A stretch of DNA of 64,000 nucleotides from Burkholderiales bacterium (GTDB taxonomy: Bacteria > Pseudomonadota > Gammaproteobacteria > Burkholderiales > SG8-41), in the NCBI GenBank assembly GCA_036262035.1, contig DATAJS010000001.1, forward strand, positions 186,001 to 250,000, in the 5' to 3' direction. Below, piece after piece: positions 40,404 to 49,102 of the stretch; positions within the stretch are counted from its first letter, which is position 1; each line of letters begins with the position of its first letter. Under the pieces are notes generated by a model, which had not been told where the DNA came from, made no database searches, and was given only the letters and a program-made list of their open reading frames with translations. Both the position numbers and the translations under genes were made by a program.

Positions 40404-41180
40404 TCAGACTCCTTTGAAAACCGGCGGGCGGCGCTCGCGGAAAGCCGCCTTGCCTTCCCGCGCGTCCTCGGACGCATCGTTGAGCTCGGCCCATCGGGTC
40501 TCGAGCTCTCTCGCCTCCGGCGGCGACAGCCAGTACTGCGCGCGCACCGTCTCCTTGATCGCGCGAAAGCTGATCGGCGCACCCTGGGCCACGCGCGCCG
40601 CGACCCGCTCGATCTCCGCATCGAACGCGTCGTCGGGAACGACGCGCGTGACCAGGCCGAGATCGGCGGCGTGCTCGGCGGACAGGTCCTCGCCGAGGAT
40701 CAGCATGTCCAGCGTGCGGTTGCGGCCGATGTAATGCACCAGGCGTGTGAGGCTCATGCCCCACGACGGCACGACGCCGACGTATGCGTCGCCGGTGCGG
40801 AACTTCGCGGCGCTGGAAGCAATGCGCACGTCGCAGCCCATCGCCAGCGCGAAGCCGCCGCCGATGCACCAGCCGCGCAGCGCGGCGATGACCGGCTTGG
40901 GATGCGTCTCGATGCGCTCGAGTGCGGTGCGGCCGAGCTCGCGGAAACGATCGTTGCCGTGCGCGCCGCGCGTATCCGCGAGATCGGCGCCTGCGGAGAA
41001 CGCTTTCGTCCCGCCGCCGGCGAGCACGATGCATCGCGTCTCCGCGCGCGCTTCGAGCGCGTCGAGCGCATGGAGCAATTCCTCGAGGAGCTGCACGTTG
41101 ATCGCGTTGACCGGCGGACGGTCCAGGGTCACGCGCGAAACGCCGCCGGCGTGCGCGACCTTCAGGGTTCGATAGTCCAT
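40404..41180 (-). CDS. Enoyl-CoA hydratase/isomerase family protein
   Basis: 258 residues with the crotonase fold. The oxyanion-hole segments are AFSAGADLAD and LRGWCIGGGFALAMGCDVRI. The usual Glu-containing segment is replaced by TGDAYVGVVPSWGMSLTRL, so the classic hydratase glutamate pair may not be intact and the reaction may differ (isomerase, hydrolase or lyase). First gene of a two-gene operon with the Bug receptor; divergent from the small Cys-containing gene at 41304. Confidence 0.88.
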   Translation of the reverse strand: MDYRTLKVAHAGGVSRVTLDRPPVNAINVQLLEELLHALDALEARAETRCIVLAGGGTKAFSAGADLADTRGAHGNDRFRELGRTALERIETHPKPVIAALRGWCIGGGFALAMGCDVRIASSAAKFRTGDAYVGVVPSWGMSLTRLVHYIGRNRTLDMLILGEDLSAEHAADLGLVTRVVPDDAFDAEIERVAARVAQGAPISFRAIKETVRAQYWLSPPEARELETRWAELNDASEDAREGKAAFRERRPPVFKGV

Positions 41181-41272
41181 GCAGCCTCGGGGAGCGCGGC
41201 GTGGGCGCCGCTGTTGTCGATTCGAGTCCTGCGGAGTTTCGCTTGTTCGACACGCCGGCGCAACACGCTCTA

Positions 41273-41290
41273 ATATCGAGGCATCGATAT
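41273..41290. promoter_or_regulatory. ATATCGA-N4-TCGATAT palindrome
   Basis: Perfect 7-nt arms with a 4-nt centre, between the divergent enoyl-CoA hydratase gene and the small gene at 41304. A candidate operator. Confidence 0.35.
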
Positions 41291-41303
41291 GCGGACGAGG
41301 GCG

Positions 41304-41558
41304 ATGGCGGAACAGCCGGCCTGCTGCGCACGACCGTCGTGGAGTCCGCAGCTCGATCTCGGCCAGGCGGGCGGCTTCGATTACCTGCTGGGCCGATGCG
41401 CCGCGTGCGGCGCGTACTCGATGAACGTGTTCTGTGCCGCGTCGAGCGTGACGGCGTACGAAAGCGTCACGCCGGCGGACGTCGAGCGAATGAAATCGGT
41501 TCCGCCGGGACCCGAGCGCAAGGCTTTGATGCGTCGATGGGGCGACGTGAATCTTTAA
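41304..41558 (+). CDS. Small Cys-containing protein, unknown function
   Basis: 84 residues from the ATG at 41304, preceded by GAGG; another ATG at 41289 lies in the palindrome. It carries ACC near residue 6 and CAACGAYSMNVFC, a spacing that could bind a metal as a partial zinc ribbon. The region DYLLGRCAACGAYSMNVFC is the most structured part. No family named with confidence. Confidence 0.55.
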   Translation: MAEQPACCARPSWSPQLDLGQAGGFDYLLGRCAACGAYSMNVFCAASSVTAYESVTPADVERMKSVPPGPERKALMRRWGDVNL

Positions 41559-41586
41559 ATGGATTCCCGCTTACGCGGGAATGACG
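41559..41586. repeat. Single GTCATTCCCG-family palindrome
   Basis: ATGGATTCCCGCTTACGCGG and the following GAATGACG lie directly after the stop of the small gene and 18 nt before the VOC start. Confidence 0.7.
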
Positions 41587-41604
41587 GTTATCAAGGAGCG
41601 AGCA

Positions 41605-42033
41605 ATGACGTCCGTGAACACCCTCTTCCACTTCTCTTTCGCCGTCGACGATCTCGAGCGCGCGCGCCGCTTCTACGGCGGTCTGCTCGGCTGTCCGGAA
41701 GGCCGCAAGCTGCCGGGCCGCGCCGATTTCAACTTCTTCGGCCATCACATCGTCGCCCACGAGTCGCCCGACGACATCGTCGGCGACAAGGGCTCGAAGC
41801 TGCGCGAAGGCGGCGGCACGCCGATGCGCCATTTCGGGGTGGTGGTCCCGCTCGATCAGTTCGAAACGATCGAGAAGAAGCTCACCGGCGCCGGCATCGA
41901 TTTCATCATGAAGCCCGAAGTGCGCCAGGCCGGCACCATCCGGGAGCAGAAGCTCATGACGTGCAAGGACGGGTGCGGGAACGCGGTGGAGTTCAAGGGG
42001 CTGAAGAACATCACCGATGTCTACGCGACGTGA
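41605..42033 (+). CDS. VOC (glyoxalase/bleomycin-resistance/dioxygenase) family protein
   Basis: 142 residues from the ATG at 41605, chosen for AAGGAG 6 nt upstream; the frame is open to an ATG inside the repeat at 41581. One VOC domain: FHFSFAVDDLERARRFYGGL at the N-terminus, then FFGHHIVAH, a mid-domain HFGVVV and a C-terminal Glu in GNAVEFKGL. The possible metal ligands are the His of FHFSF, the His of HFGVV and that Glu. Substrate unknown. Confidence 0.88.
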   Translation: MTSVNTLFHFSFAVDDLERARRFYGGLLGCPEGRKLPGRADFNFFGHHIVAHESPDDIVGDKGSKLREGGGTPMRHFGVVVPLDQFETIEKKLTGAGIDFIMKPEVRQAGTIREQKLMTCKDGCGNAVEFKGLKNITDVYAT

Positions 42034-42050
42034 CGTCGCCGTGCGTTAAA

Positions 42051-42186
42051 AATGGATTCCCGCCTTCGCGGGAATGACGGATGGGTCGCCTTCGCGGGAA
42101 TGCCGATGGGCCGCAACGGATATCCACGTTCGCGGGAATGACGATACCGTCATTCCCGACCCGCGATAGCGGGATCGGGAATCCAC
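42051..42186. repeat. Cluster of GTCATTCCCG-family units
   Basis: Four or five whole and broken units (stems such as CCCGCCTTCGCGGG and CGTTCGCGGG) fill the gap between convergent VOC and Bug genes. Confidence 0.7.
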
Positions 42187-42196
42187 TTTCGAGTCC

Positions 42197-43156
42197 CTAC
42201 TGCGGCTTGATCCCCGCCGCCTTGATCACCTTCGCCCAGCGCGCGAGCTCTTCCTTCGAGTAGCGCCCCAGCTCCTCGGGCTTCATCGTCGTCGGTTCCA
42301 GTCCCTGCGCCGCGAGCTTGTCGCGGCTCTCGGGATCGGCGAGCACTTTCCCGATCTCGCCGTTCAGGCGCGTCACGATCGCCTGCTTTGTTCCCGCGGG
42401 CGCGAAGATGCTGTACCACGTGATGAGCTCGAAGCCGGGCACGCTGTCGGCGATCGTCGGCGTGTCCGGGATGACCGCGCTGCGCTTCTTGCCGCCGGTG
42501 CCGAGGAGCTTGAGCTTTCCCGCTTTCACGTGCGCGAGCACCGTCGGCATGCTCGTGAACATGAGCTGCACCTGGCCGGCGATGAGGTCGGTCATCGCCG
42601 GCGCGGTGCCTTTGTAAGGCACGTGCACGAGCTTGATCCCCGCGAGCGACTGCAGCAGCTCGCCGCCGAGATGCGGCGACGTGCCGGTGCCGACCGACGC
42701 GAAGTTGAGCACGCCCGGTTTCGCTTTCGCGAGCGCGACGAGATCGGGAACGGTATTGGCCGGGACCGACGGATGCGCGACCAGCACCTGCGGGCTCATG
42801 ACGAGCATCGCGACCGGCGTGAGGTCCTTGACCGGGTCGTACGGCACCTTGGCGAGCATGATCGGCGTGAGGAACGTGCCTCCGCCCGTCGCGAAGAGCA
42901 GCGTGTATCCGTCGGGGGCGGCACGCGTGACGAGCTCGGTGCCGATCACCGTTCCGGCGCCGGGACGGTTGTCGACGACGACCTGCTGCCCCACGAGCTG
43001 CGACAGCTTCTGTCCGACGATGCGCCCGGTGAAATCGGTCGGACCGCCCGCGGGATACGGCACGATCAGTCGTATCGGGCGCTGCGGATACTGTTGCGCG
43101 TGAACCGCGCCGGCGACGAACAATACGATCGCCGCAAAGCGGCTCGCCTTCCTCAT
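42197..43156 (-). CDS. Bug/TctC-family periplasmic substrate-binding protein
   Basis: 319 residues. Signal peptide ends GAVHA before QQYPQRPIRLIVPYPAGGP. Family marks include VVDNRPGAGTVIGTELVTRA, DGYTLLFATGG, GTSPHLGGELL and HVPYKGTAPAMTD. Second gene of a tandem receptor pair: it starts 16 nt after the upstream Bug stop. No transporter membrane subunits nearby, so it may feed a distant TctAB or act in signalling. Ligand unknown. Confidence 0.93.
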   Translation of the reverse strand: MRKASRFAAIVLFVAGAVHAQQYPQRPIRLIVPYPAGGPTDFTGRIVGQKLSQLVGQQVVVDNRPGAGTVIGTELVTRAAPDGYTLLFATGGGTFLTPIMLAKVPYDPVKDLTPVAMLVMSPQVLVAHPSVPANTVPDLVALAKAKPGVLNFASVGTGTSPHLGGELLQSLAGIKLVHVPYKGTAPAMTDLIAGQVQLMFTSMPTVLAHVKAGKLKLLGTGGKKRSAVIPDTPTIADSVPGFELITWYSIFAPAGTKQAIVTRLNGEIGKVLADPESRDKLAAQGLEPTTMKPEELGRYSKEELARWAKVIKAAGIKPQ

Positions 43157-43172
43157 GCTTCCTCCTCGCTCG

Positions 43173-44135
43173 TTACAGGGGCTTCAGTCCGGCCGCCGCG
43201 ACGACTTTCTGCCATTTCTTCAGGTCGCTCGCCATCGTCGACGCATACTGCTCCGGGCTCATGGTGCGCGGGTCCGCGCCCTGCATCGACAGCTGCTCGG
43301 CGGTTTCGGGCACGGTGAGTATCGCGTTGATCTCGCGGTTGATGCGCGCGACCAGCGCCTGCGGCATGGCGGCGGGACCGATGACGCCGTACCACCCGCT
43401 CACTTCGTATCCGGGCACGCCCGCCTCGGCGATGGTCGGGATATCCGGCAAGGCAGTAGCACGCTGCGCCGTCGTCACGCCGAGCGCGCGGAGCCGCCCG
43501 CCGCGGATGTGCCCCACCGACGCGGGAATCGAGGGAAACGCGAAATGGATCTGGCCGCCGACGAGATCGCTCACCGCGAGCGACTGTCCCTTGTACGGCA
43601 CGTGGGTGTACTCGATCTGCGCGAGCACCTTGAGCAGCTCGCCCGACATGTTGCTCGGCGAGCCTACGCCCGACGTGCCGTAGTTCATCTGCCCGGGACG
43701 CGAGCGCGCGAGCGCGATGAAGTCCTTCACGTTACGGACCGGCATCGAGGGATGCACCGTCAGCACGTTCGGCACAAGCGCGAGGATCGCGATCGCGGTG
43801 AAGTCGCGCAGCGGATCGAACGGCAGCTTCCTGTACATCGACGCGTTGATCACGAAGCCTTCGGGGATCACCTGCATGGTGTAGCCGTCGGGCGGCGACT
43901 TCTGCGTGATCTGCCCGCCGAGGATGTGGTTCGCGCCCGGGCGGTTGTCGATGATGACCTGCTGCTTCAGATGCTCGGAGAGCTTCGTACCGAGCGCGCG
44001 CGCGAGGATGTCGGTGGCGCCGCCGGGCGCGACGCCGACGACGATGCGGATGGGTTTGGTGGGATAGTCCTGCTGCGCGAATGCGACGTGCGCGCAGCAC
44101 GCCACGACACAGACCAGCGAAACGCCGAGCTTCAT
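43173..44135 (-). CDS. Bug/TctC-family periplasmic substrate-binding protein
   Basis: 320 residues from the ATG at 44135 with GGAGGAG upstream. The frame is open to 44183, but that extension is repeat sequence. Signal peptide ends CAHVAFA before QQDYPTKPIRIVVGVAPGG. Family marks: NRPGANHILGGQITQKSPPD, YTMQVIPEGF, SPSNMSGELLK, HVPYKGQSLAVSD. First gene of the pair with 42197-43156, similar enough in layout to suggest an old duplication, though the binding regions differ. Confidence 0.93.
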   Translation of the reverse strand: MKLGVSLVCVVACCAHVAFAQQDYPTKPIRIVVGVAPGGATDILARALGTKLSEHLKQQVIIDNRPGANHILGGQITQKSPPDGYTMQVIPEGFVINASMYRKLPFDPLRDFTAIAILALVPNVLTVHPSMPVRNVKDFIALARSRPGQMNYGTSGVGSPSNMSGELLKVLAQIEYTHVPYKGQSLAVSDLVGGQIHFAFPSIPASVGHIRGGRLRALGVTTAQRATALPDIPTIAEAGVPGYEVSGWYGVIGPAAMPQALVARINREINAILTVPETAEQLSMQGADPRTMSPEQYASTMASDLKKWQKVVAAAGLKPL

Positions 44136-44156
44136 CGCTCCTCCCCGCCTGGACTC

Positions 44157-44183
44157 GTCATCCCCGCGCGGGCGGGGGTCCAT
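44157..44183. repeat. GTCATCCCCG-family palindrome
   Basis: One unit with stem CCCCGCGCGGGCGGGG upstream of the Bug pair. It creates a false in-frame N-terminal extension of the Bug gene. Confidence 0.65.
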
Positions 44184-44241
44184 TTGAGAAGGAGTTTAAA
44201 GCGAAACCGTCCGGGACGGTTCCGCGGGTCGATGTGCGTCC

Positions 44242-45030
44242 CTAGGCGTCGAGGCGCCGGCGGGCGAGGCCGAAGGCCAGGCAGCCGATCGCGAGCAGCG
44301 CGAGCGAGCCGGGTTCGGGCACCGCGCTGACGGATGCGTTCGCTACGACGTAGCCTTCGTTGCCAGAGACGTAGTTCGTCAGGCTGTCGCCGAAAATCCA
44401 GTTGACGCCGTAAGCGGCATTGCTACCGAACTCGCGCGGCGCACCGGTCCCCAGGCCAGCCCAGCCGAGGCCGAGTTCCGTCGACGTCGGCGCCTGGATC
44501 ACGAAATTCGCAAAATCGCTGAACGTAAATGTCCCAACACCGCCGTTGGGAAGCCAGGTCTTGTCACTGGTTTCGAAAATCTTGGCTGCCTTGTTCGCGA
44601 GATCGCCGAAAGACAGATCGTAGCCGTTGTTGTAGAGCGACTGGAAATTAGCATCGGACGGTTCGTTCGCGATCACGGCGTAGCGACCGGCCCCGTCGGT
44701 AATCCAGAAGTTCAGATAGGGCGCGACATACGGACCGCTTCCTATGCTAAACCGCGTGCGGTCGTCGAAGCGGTCGATAGAGACGCTGGCGATGCTGCCA
44801 AGCGTGCGGCCGTCGATGTCCGAAGAACCAAGACCGGCCTTCTGCCCGCCTTCGGCAATGATGAATTCCGTCGCACCCGGCTGATAGGTGTTGTTGACCT
44901 GAATCGTGGGCTGATTGCCGGAGACGGTGGCGTTCCGGATGACGAAGCTCTGGAAGCCGGCCGAAGCCGAACTGATGGACGCAACGGTAAGGACAGCCGC
45001 GGCCGCGGCTGACAGGAGATGACCCTTCAT
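44242..45030 (-). CDS. PEP-CTERM sorting-domain exported protein
   Basis: 262 residues. GAGGATC precedes the ATG. Signal peptide ends SSASA before GFQSF. The body is Gly/Asn/Ser/Thr-rich and beta-strand-like. The C-terminus is the full PEP-CTERM signal: AVPEPGSLALLAIGCLAFGL followed by ARRRLDA (about residues 236-262). Such proteins are processed by an exosortase (EpsH) elsewhere in the genome and are linked to exopolysaccharide-rich biofilm. The middle domain was not recognised. The leader up to 45245 shows no other feature. Confidence 0.9.
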   Translation of the reverse strand: MKGHLLSAAAAAVLTVASISSASAGFQSFVIRNATVSGNQPTIQVNNTYQPGATEFIIAEGGQKAGLGSSDIDGRTLGSIASVSIDRFDDRTRFSIGSGPYVAPYLNFWITDGAGRYAVIANEPSDANFQSLYNNGYDLSFGDLANKAAKIFETSDKTWLPNGGVGTFTFSDFANFVIQAPTSTELGLGWAGLGTGAPREFGSNAAYGVNWIFGDSLTNYVSGNEGYVVANASVSAVPEPGSLALLAIGCLAFGLARRRLDA

Positions 45031-45253
45031 TACTGATCCTCGTTATCTTGTGATTTTGCCGACCCGCGCGCCTGGAGCACGGATCGTACCAGCGGGCGCG
45101 ATGCCGTTAGGGCTGCGGCGCCTATGTATCAGGCGGGTCGAGGAAATTTCAAACGCCGATGCTCGATCTTTGAGCGGCGGGAGGATGGGGGAAGACCTCG
45201 ACTGTAAAGCGCGCCGACACGCTGGCACACGGGCGTTGCGGGCGCGAAAGTCA

Positions 45254-45374
45254 AATGGATTCCCGATCGCTTCCGCTGCCGCGGGTCGGGAATGACGACG
45301 CTTTTCCTCTGCGTCCTCTGCTTTAAAAAAAGCCTTTGCCTTTCCTTTGCGTCCTTTGCGTCCTTTGCGGTTAA
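45254..45374. repeat. GTCATTCCCG palindrome followed by 9-nt-period arrays
   Basis: A palindromic unit at 45254-45297 is followed by a CTCTGCGTC array (45303-45322), an A-rich spacer and a CTTTGCGTC array ending GCGGTTAA (45340-45374). These fill the right half of the 356-nt gap between the PEP-CTERM and pepN genes; the left half is the PEP-CTERM leader. Confidence 0.75.
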
Positions 45375-45386
45375 TTGGCTTTCGAT

Positions 45387-48029
45387 CTACTGCAAAGCCT
45401 TCGTGACGATCTCGGTCGTATCCTTCGAGAGCTTGCCGCTGTCGCGTATCCGCTCGAGCGCCGCGCGCGCCTTCGCCTGACGGCCCGCGTCGAGCTTCTT
45501 CCACCGGTCGAACGCGCGCGCGATGCGCGAGGCGATCTGCGGATTCAAGGGATCGAGCGCAATCACCTGGTCGGCGATGAAGTCGTAGCCGCTGCCGTCG
45601 GCGGCGTTGAAGCGCACGTGATTCGCGGTGAACGCGCCGATCAGAGCATAGACCTTGTTCGGGTTCTTGAGCTCGAACGCCGGATGCGAAGTGAGGCGCT
45701 TTACTTCGGACAACGTGCCGGGCAGCCGCGAGAACGCCTGCACGCGCAGCCACTTGTCGAGCACGAGCGGCTCGTTTTTCCACTGCGTGTAGAAAGCGTC
45801 CAGCGCCTTGTCGCGCTCGCCGCACGGAAAATCGGCCAGCACCGCGAGCGCCGCGACCGAGTCGGTCATGTTGTCGGCGCCCTGGAAGTGTTGGTAGACG
45901 AGGTCGCACGCTTCGCTCGTGCCGGTCTCCATGAGATAGGCGAGCGAGAGGTTGCGCAGCGACCGCTTGCCCGCCGACACCGGATCGGGGCTGTAATGCC
46001 CTTCGACCGCGTTCGCGCGATAGGTCGCCAGCAACTCGTCCTTCAATAGCTCGGCGATCCGCTTCACCAGGCCCGTGCGCACCGTATGGATCGCATCCGG
46101 GTCGACGACCTCCATCTGCTCGCCGAGGAAGCTCTCGCCGGGCAGGATCAGCGCTTCGGCGGCGAACGCCGGATCGCGCGCCGAATCGGCGAGCACCGCG
46201 CGGAACGCATCGACGAACGACTCGGGCGCGATGAAAGGCCGTCCCGCCTGCACGTCCGCGACGCCTTTGAGCATCACCTGCTGCGCGAGGCGCTGGCCGG
46301 CTTCCCAGCGGTTGAACGGATCGGAGTCGTGCGCCATGAGATGGGTGAGGCTGCGCTCGTCGTAATCGTGCTTGACGATCACCGGCGCGGAGAAGTCGCG
46401 CGCGAGCGAAGGCACCGGCCGCGCGGGCACATCGACGAAGGTGTAGCGCTGCTCCGCTTCGGTGAGCGAGAGCACGCGCGTGCCGGCCTGAGCCGCCCCA
46501 TCGCCTTCGAGCTTCAGCGGGACGTCGCGCCCGTCCGGGCCTACGAGCCCCATCGCGAAGGGAATGTGAAACGGTTTCTTGTCGGGCTGTCCCGGCGTGG
46601 CCGGACACGATTGGCGCAGCGTCACCGTGTAGCGCTTCGCGGCGGCGTCGTAGGCGTCGGTGACTTCCACGGTCGGCGTCCCCGCCTGGTCGTACCAGCG
46701 CCTGAACTGCGTGAGGTCGACGCCTGACGCATCCTGCATCGCCTGCACGAAATCGTCGGTCGTCACCGCCTGGCCGTCGTGGCGCTGGAAATACAGGTCC
46801 ATCCCCTTGCGAAAATTCGCTGCGCCGATCAGCGTGTGGATCATGCGCACCACCTCGGCGCCCTTGTCGTACACCGTCGCCGTGTAGAAGTTGCTGATCT
46901 CCATGTAGCACTGCGGCCGGACCGGATGCGCCATCGGCCCCGCGTCCTCGGGAAACTGCCGCGCGCGCAAGGACCGCACTTCGCGGATGCGCTCCACCGA
47001 ACGCGAGTACATGTCCGAGCCGTACTCCTGGTCGCGAAAGACGGTGAGACCTTCCTTGAGCGAAAGCTGGAACCAGTCGCGGCACGTCACGCGGTTGCCG
47101 GTCCAGTTGTGGAAGTACTCGTGCGCGACCACGCGGTCGATGTTCTGGTAATCGATGTCGGTCGCGGTGTCGGGGCGCGCCAGGATGTACTTGGTGTTGA
47201 AGACGTTGAGGCCCTTGTTCTCCATCGCACCCATGTTGAAGTCGCCGACCGCGACGATCATGTACTGGTCGAGATCGAGCTCGAGGCCGAAGACGTCCTC
47301 GTCCCACTTCATCGAGTTCTTCAGCGCCTGCATCGCGAACCCCGACTGGTCGAGCTTGCCGGGCTCGACGTAGATCATGAGCTTCGCCTTCTTCCCGGAC
47401 CGCGTGACGAAGGTGTCCTCGAGGAGGTCGAGCTTGGCGACCACCATCGCGAAGAGATACGAGGGCTTGGGGAACGGGTCGACCCACTTCGCGCGATGGC
47501 GGCCGTCGTCTTCATCGGCGGATTCGACGAGGTTGCCGTTCGACAACAGCACCGGGTAGCGCGACTTGTCCGCGTGCAGCGTCGTGGTGTAGCGCGCCAT
47601 CACGTCGGGGCGGTCGATGAAATAGGTGATGCGCCTGAAGCCTTCGGCCTCGCACTGGGTGAAGTAACCGTCCTTCGACGCGTAAAAGCCCGAGAGCGTG
47701 GTGTTCGCTTTGGGGTCGATGCGCACGATCGTGCGGAGCACGAACTGCTCGGGCACGTCGCGTATCGTCAGCCGCTCGGGCGCGAGCGTGTACTCGGCGG
47801 CGGTCAGCGTATTTCCGTTCAACGCGACCGATTCGAGCACGAGCGCCTCGCCGTGGAGCACGAGTGGCGCGCTGCTTTCGCGCGACGCCGGATTGCGGCG
47901 TGCCGAGAGCGTCGCCGTGACACGCGTGTGGTCGTCGAACACCGCCACGTCGAGGTCGACGTCGGAGATGAGAAACGCGGACGGCGTGTAGTCCTTCAGG
48001 TATACAGTGTGGGGCGCGGAGTCGGGCAT
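45387..48029 (-). CDS. pepN: Aminopeptidase N
   Basis: 880 residues, the normal length for bacterial PepN (M1 family). Zinc metalloprotease removing N-terminal residues from peptides in the cytosol. The exopeptidase motif GAMEN is at 267-271. The zinc site is HEYFHNW (His303, Glu304, His307) with Glu326 in LSLKEGLTVFRDQ. The N-terminal beta-domain opens YLKDYTPSAFLISDVDLDVA. The C-terminal helical domain of the Escherichia type ends in KDTTEIVTKALQ. Single gene. Confidence 0.97.
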   Translation of the reverse strand: MPDSAPHTVYLKDYTPSAFLISDVDLDVAVFDDHTRVTATLSARRNPASRESSAPLVLHGEALVLESVALNGNTLTAAEYTLAPERLTIRDVPEQFVLRTIVRIDPKANTTLSGFYASKDGYFTQCEAEGFRRITYFIDRPDVMARYTTTLHADKSRYPVLLSNGNLVESADEDDGRHRAKWVDPFPKPSYLFAMVVAKLDLLEDTFVTRSGKKAKLMIYVEPGKLDQSGFAMQALKNSMKWDEDVFGLELDLDQYMIVAVGDFNMGAMENKGLNVFNTKYILARPDTATDIDYQNIDRVVAHEYFHNWTGNRVTCRDWFQLSLKEGLTVFRDQEYGSDMYSRSVERIREVRSLRARQFPEDAGPMAHPVRPQCYMEISNFYTATVYDKGAEVVRMIHTLIGAANFRKGMDLYFQRHDGQAVTTDDFVQAMQDASGVDLTQFRRWYDQAGTPTVEVTDAYDAAAKRYTVTLRQSCPATPGQPDKKPFHIPFAMGLVGPDGRDVPLKLEGDGAAQAGTRVLSLTEAEQRYTFVDVPARPVPSLARDFSAPVIVKHDYDERSLTHLMAHDSDPFNRWEAGQRLAQQVMLKGVADVQAGRPFIAPESFVDAFRAVLADSARDPAFAAEALILPGESFLGEQMEVVDPDAIHTVRTGLVKRIAELLKDELLATYRANAVEGHYSPDPVSAGKRSLRNLSLAYLMETGTSEACDLVYQHFQGADNMTDSVAALAVLADFPCGERDKALDAFYTQWKNEPLVLDKWLRVQAFSRLPGTLSEVKRLTSHPAFELKNPNKVYALIGAFTANHVRFNAADGSGYDFIADQVIALDPLNPQIASRIARAFDRWKKLDAGRQAKARAALERIRDSGKLSKDTTEIVTKALQ

Positions 48030-48154
48030 CTCGATGGTCTCGAACAGTGGAAGCGCCGATTATCCGACGGTTTGCACGGCGCTCTTGTCATAAAAGTCGG
48101 CACGATGATTGCACCGGGTTTGCCTGCTTCGGGGGTTTTGCGGGGGAATTACAG

Positions 48155-48358
48155 TTGGACAAGTGGCGCTTCTATCAGGGGCTGCGCAACGAGTGGCGCT
48201 GGTACCACTTCGACGAGAGCGGCCAGGTCATCGCAGCATCCGATCAGGGCTTCAACGAGCTTCCGGCGTGCATGGCGAACGCGGCCGAACAGGGCTTCGA
48301 CCAGAATCACAGTTACGCCGTGCAACTCCGCGACAGTGGCTCCATCGCCGCGCAGTAG
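48155..48358 (+). CDS. Small YegP-like (DUF1508-like) protein
   Basis: 67 residues from a TTG start at 48155 preceded by CGGGGG. Sequence LDKWRFYQGLRNEWRWYHFD then SGQVIAASDQGFNELPACMA fits the short aromatic-rich repeat of the YegP/DUF1508 type (WRFY...GEWRW..F...G.VIA.S..GF). Function unknown. Codons upstream in the same frame are poor, which is why the TTG was chosen. Confidence 0.5.
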   Translation: MDKWRFYQGLRNEWRWYHFDESGQVIAASDQGFNELPACMANAAEQGFDQNHSYAVQLRDSGSIAAQ

Positions 48359-48469
48359 TAGTTACAACCTCACGCTCCCCCAGCGCCTCCAGCACACCGC
48401 GCCGTCCCGGACGCGTCCGCGTATGCGCAGGCGATCAGGGACCCATTTTGGCGTTGAGACCGCCTGAAG

Positions 48470-48581
48470 GTGGATTCCCGCCTGCGCGGGAATGACGACC
48501 GGGGCGCCTCTGCGGTCGAAACGTCTTTCGCTTTCCTTTGCGTCCTTTGCGTCCTTTGCGTCCTTTGCGTCCTTGGCGGTT
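48470..48581. repeat. GTCATTCCCG palindrome and 9-nt-period array
   Basis: One palindrome at 48470-48498, then about five CTTTGCGTC units ending in GGCGGTTGA at 48532-48581, immediately before the enolase-superfamily pseudogene. Confidence 0.75.
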
Positions 48582-48617
48582 GATGATGCCGCTCCGGGCA
48601 CCAGGCTGGGGAGAGCC

Positions 48618-48894
48618 ATGAAGATCAAGAGCGTCAGGGCAATCCCGATGTCCGACCCGGTGCCTAAGGAGCGCCAGCACCGCACCGATCTAGGCACCAA
48701 GGTGAAGAGCGACGCGACGCTGATCGTGGTCGAGACCGACAGCGGGCTCAAAGGCATCGGCGCCGCGCTCGGCAGCCCACCCGCGCCCCGACGGCACCGT
48801 CCATGCCCCCGACCGGCCGGGCCTGGGTTTTACGTTGCGCCCCGATGCGCTCGAGCGCTTCCGCTACGTCGAGGGACCGGAGTATCGCTTCTGA
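48618..48894 (+). pseudogene. Internally deleted enolase-superfamily (mandelate racemase/muconate cycloisomerase) gene
   Basis: The first part encodes MKIKSVRAIPMSDPVPKERQ through ETDSGLKGIGAALGSP, a typical N-terminus of this superfamily. Near 48780 the frame changes by one, and the remainder encodes DGTVHAPDRPGLGFTLRPDA then a short tail ending GPEYRF and a stop, a typical C-terminus. About 300 residues, including the whole barrel with the catalytic Lys and metal ligands, are missing. It cannot be functional. GGGGAGAG precedes the ATG. Confidence 0.75.
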
Positions 48895-48910
48895 CGAACG
48901 TCAAAAGCGA

Positions 48911-49087
48911 TTGACCGCCAAGGACGCAAAGGACGCAAAGGACGATCAAAGATCGTCATTCCCGCGCAGGCGGGAATCCATGTTCGAAACGTCGAAGTCA
49001 AAATGGATCCCCGATCGCTTCCGCGATCGCGGGTCGGGAATGGCGATGCGATGTTCCTCTGCGCGCCTCTGCGTGCTCTGCGGTTGA
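48911..49087. repeat. Inverted 9-nt arrays enclosing a GTCATTCCCG pair
   Basis: The left arm is a type A array (TTGACCGCCAAGGACGC then AAAGGACGC) at 48911-48944. The interior is a palindromic pair (48955-49041). The right arm is a CTCTGCG array ending GCGGTTGAA (49054-49087). It lies between the pseudogene and the 49103 gene. Confidence 0.7.
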
Positions 49088-49102
49088 AACGCCGTTAGAG
49101 AC

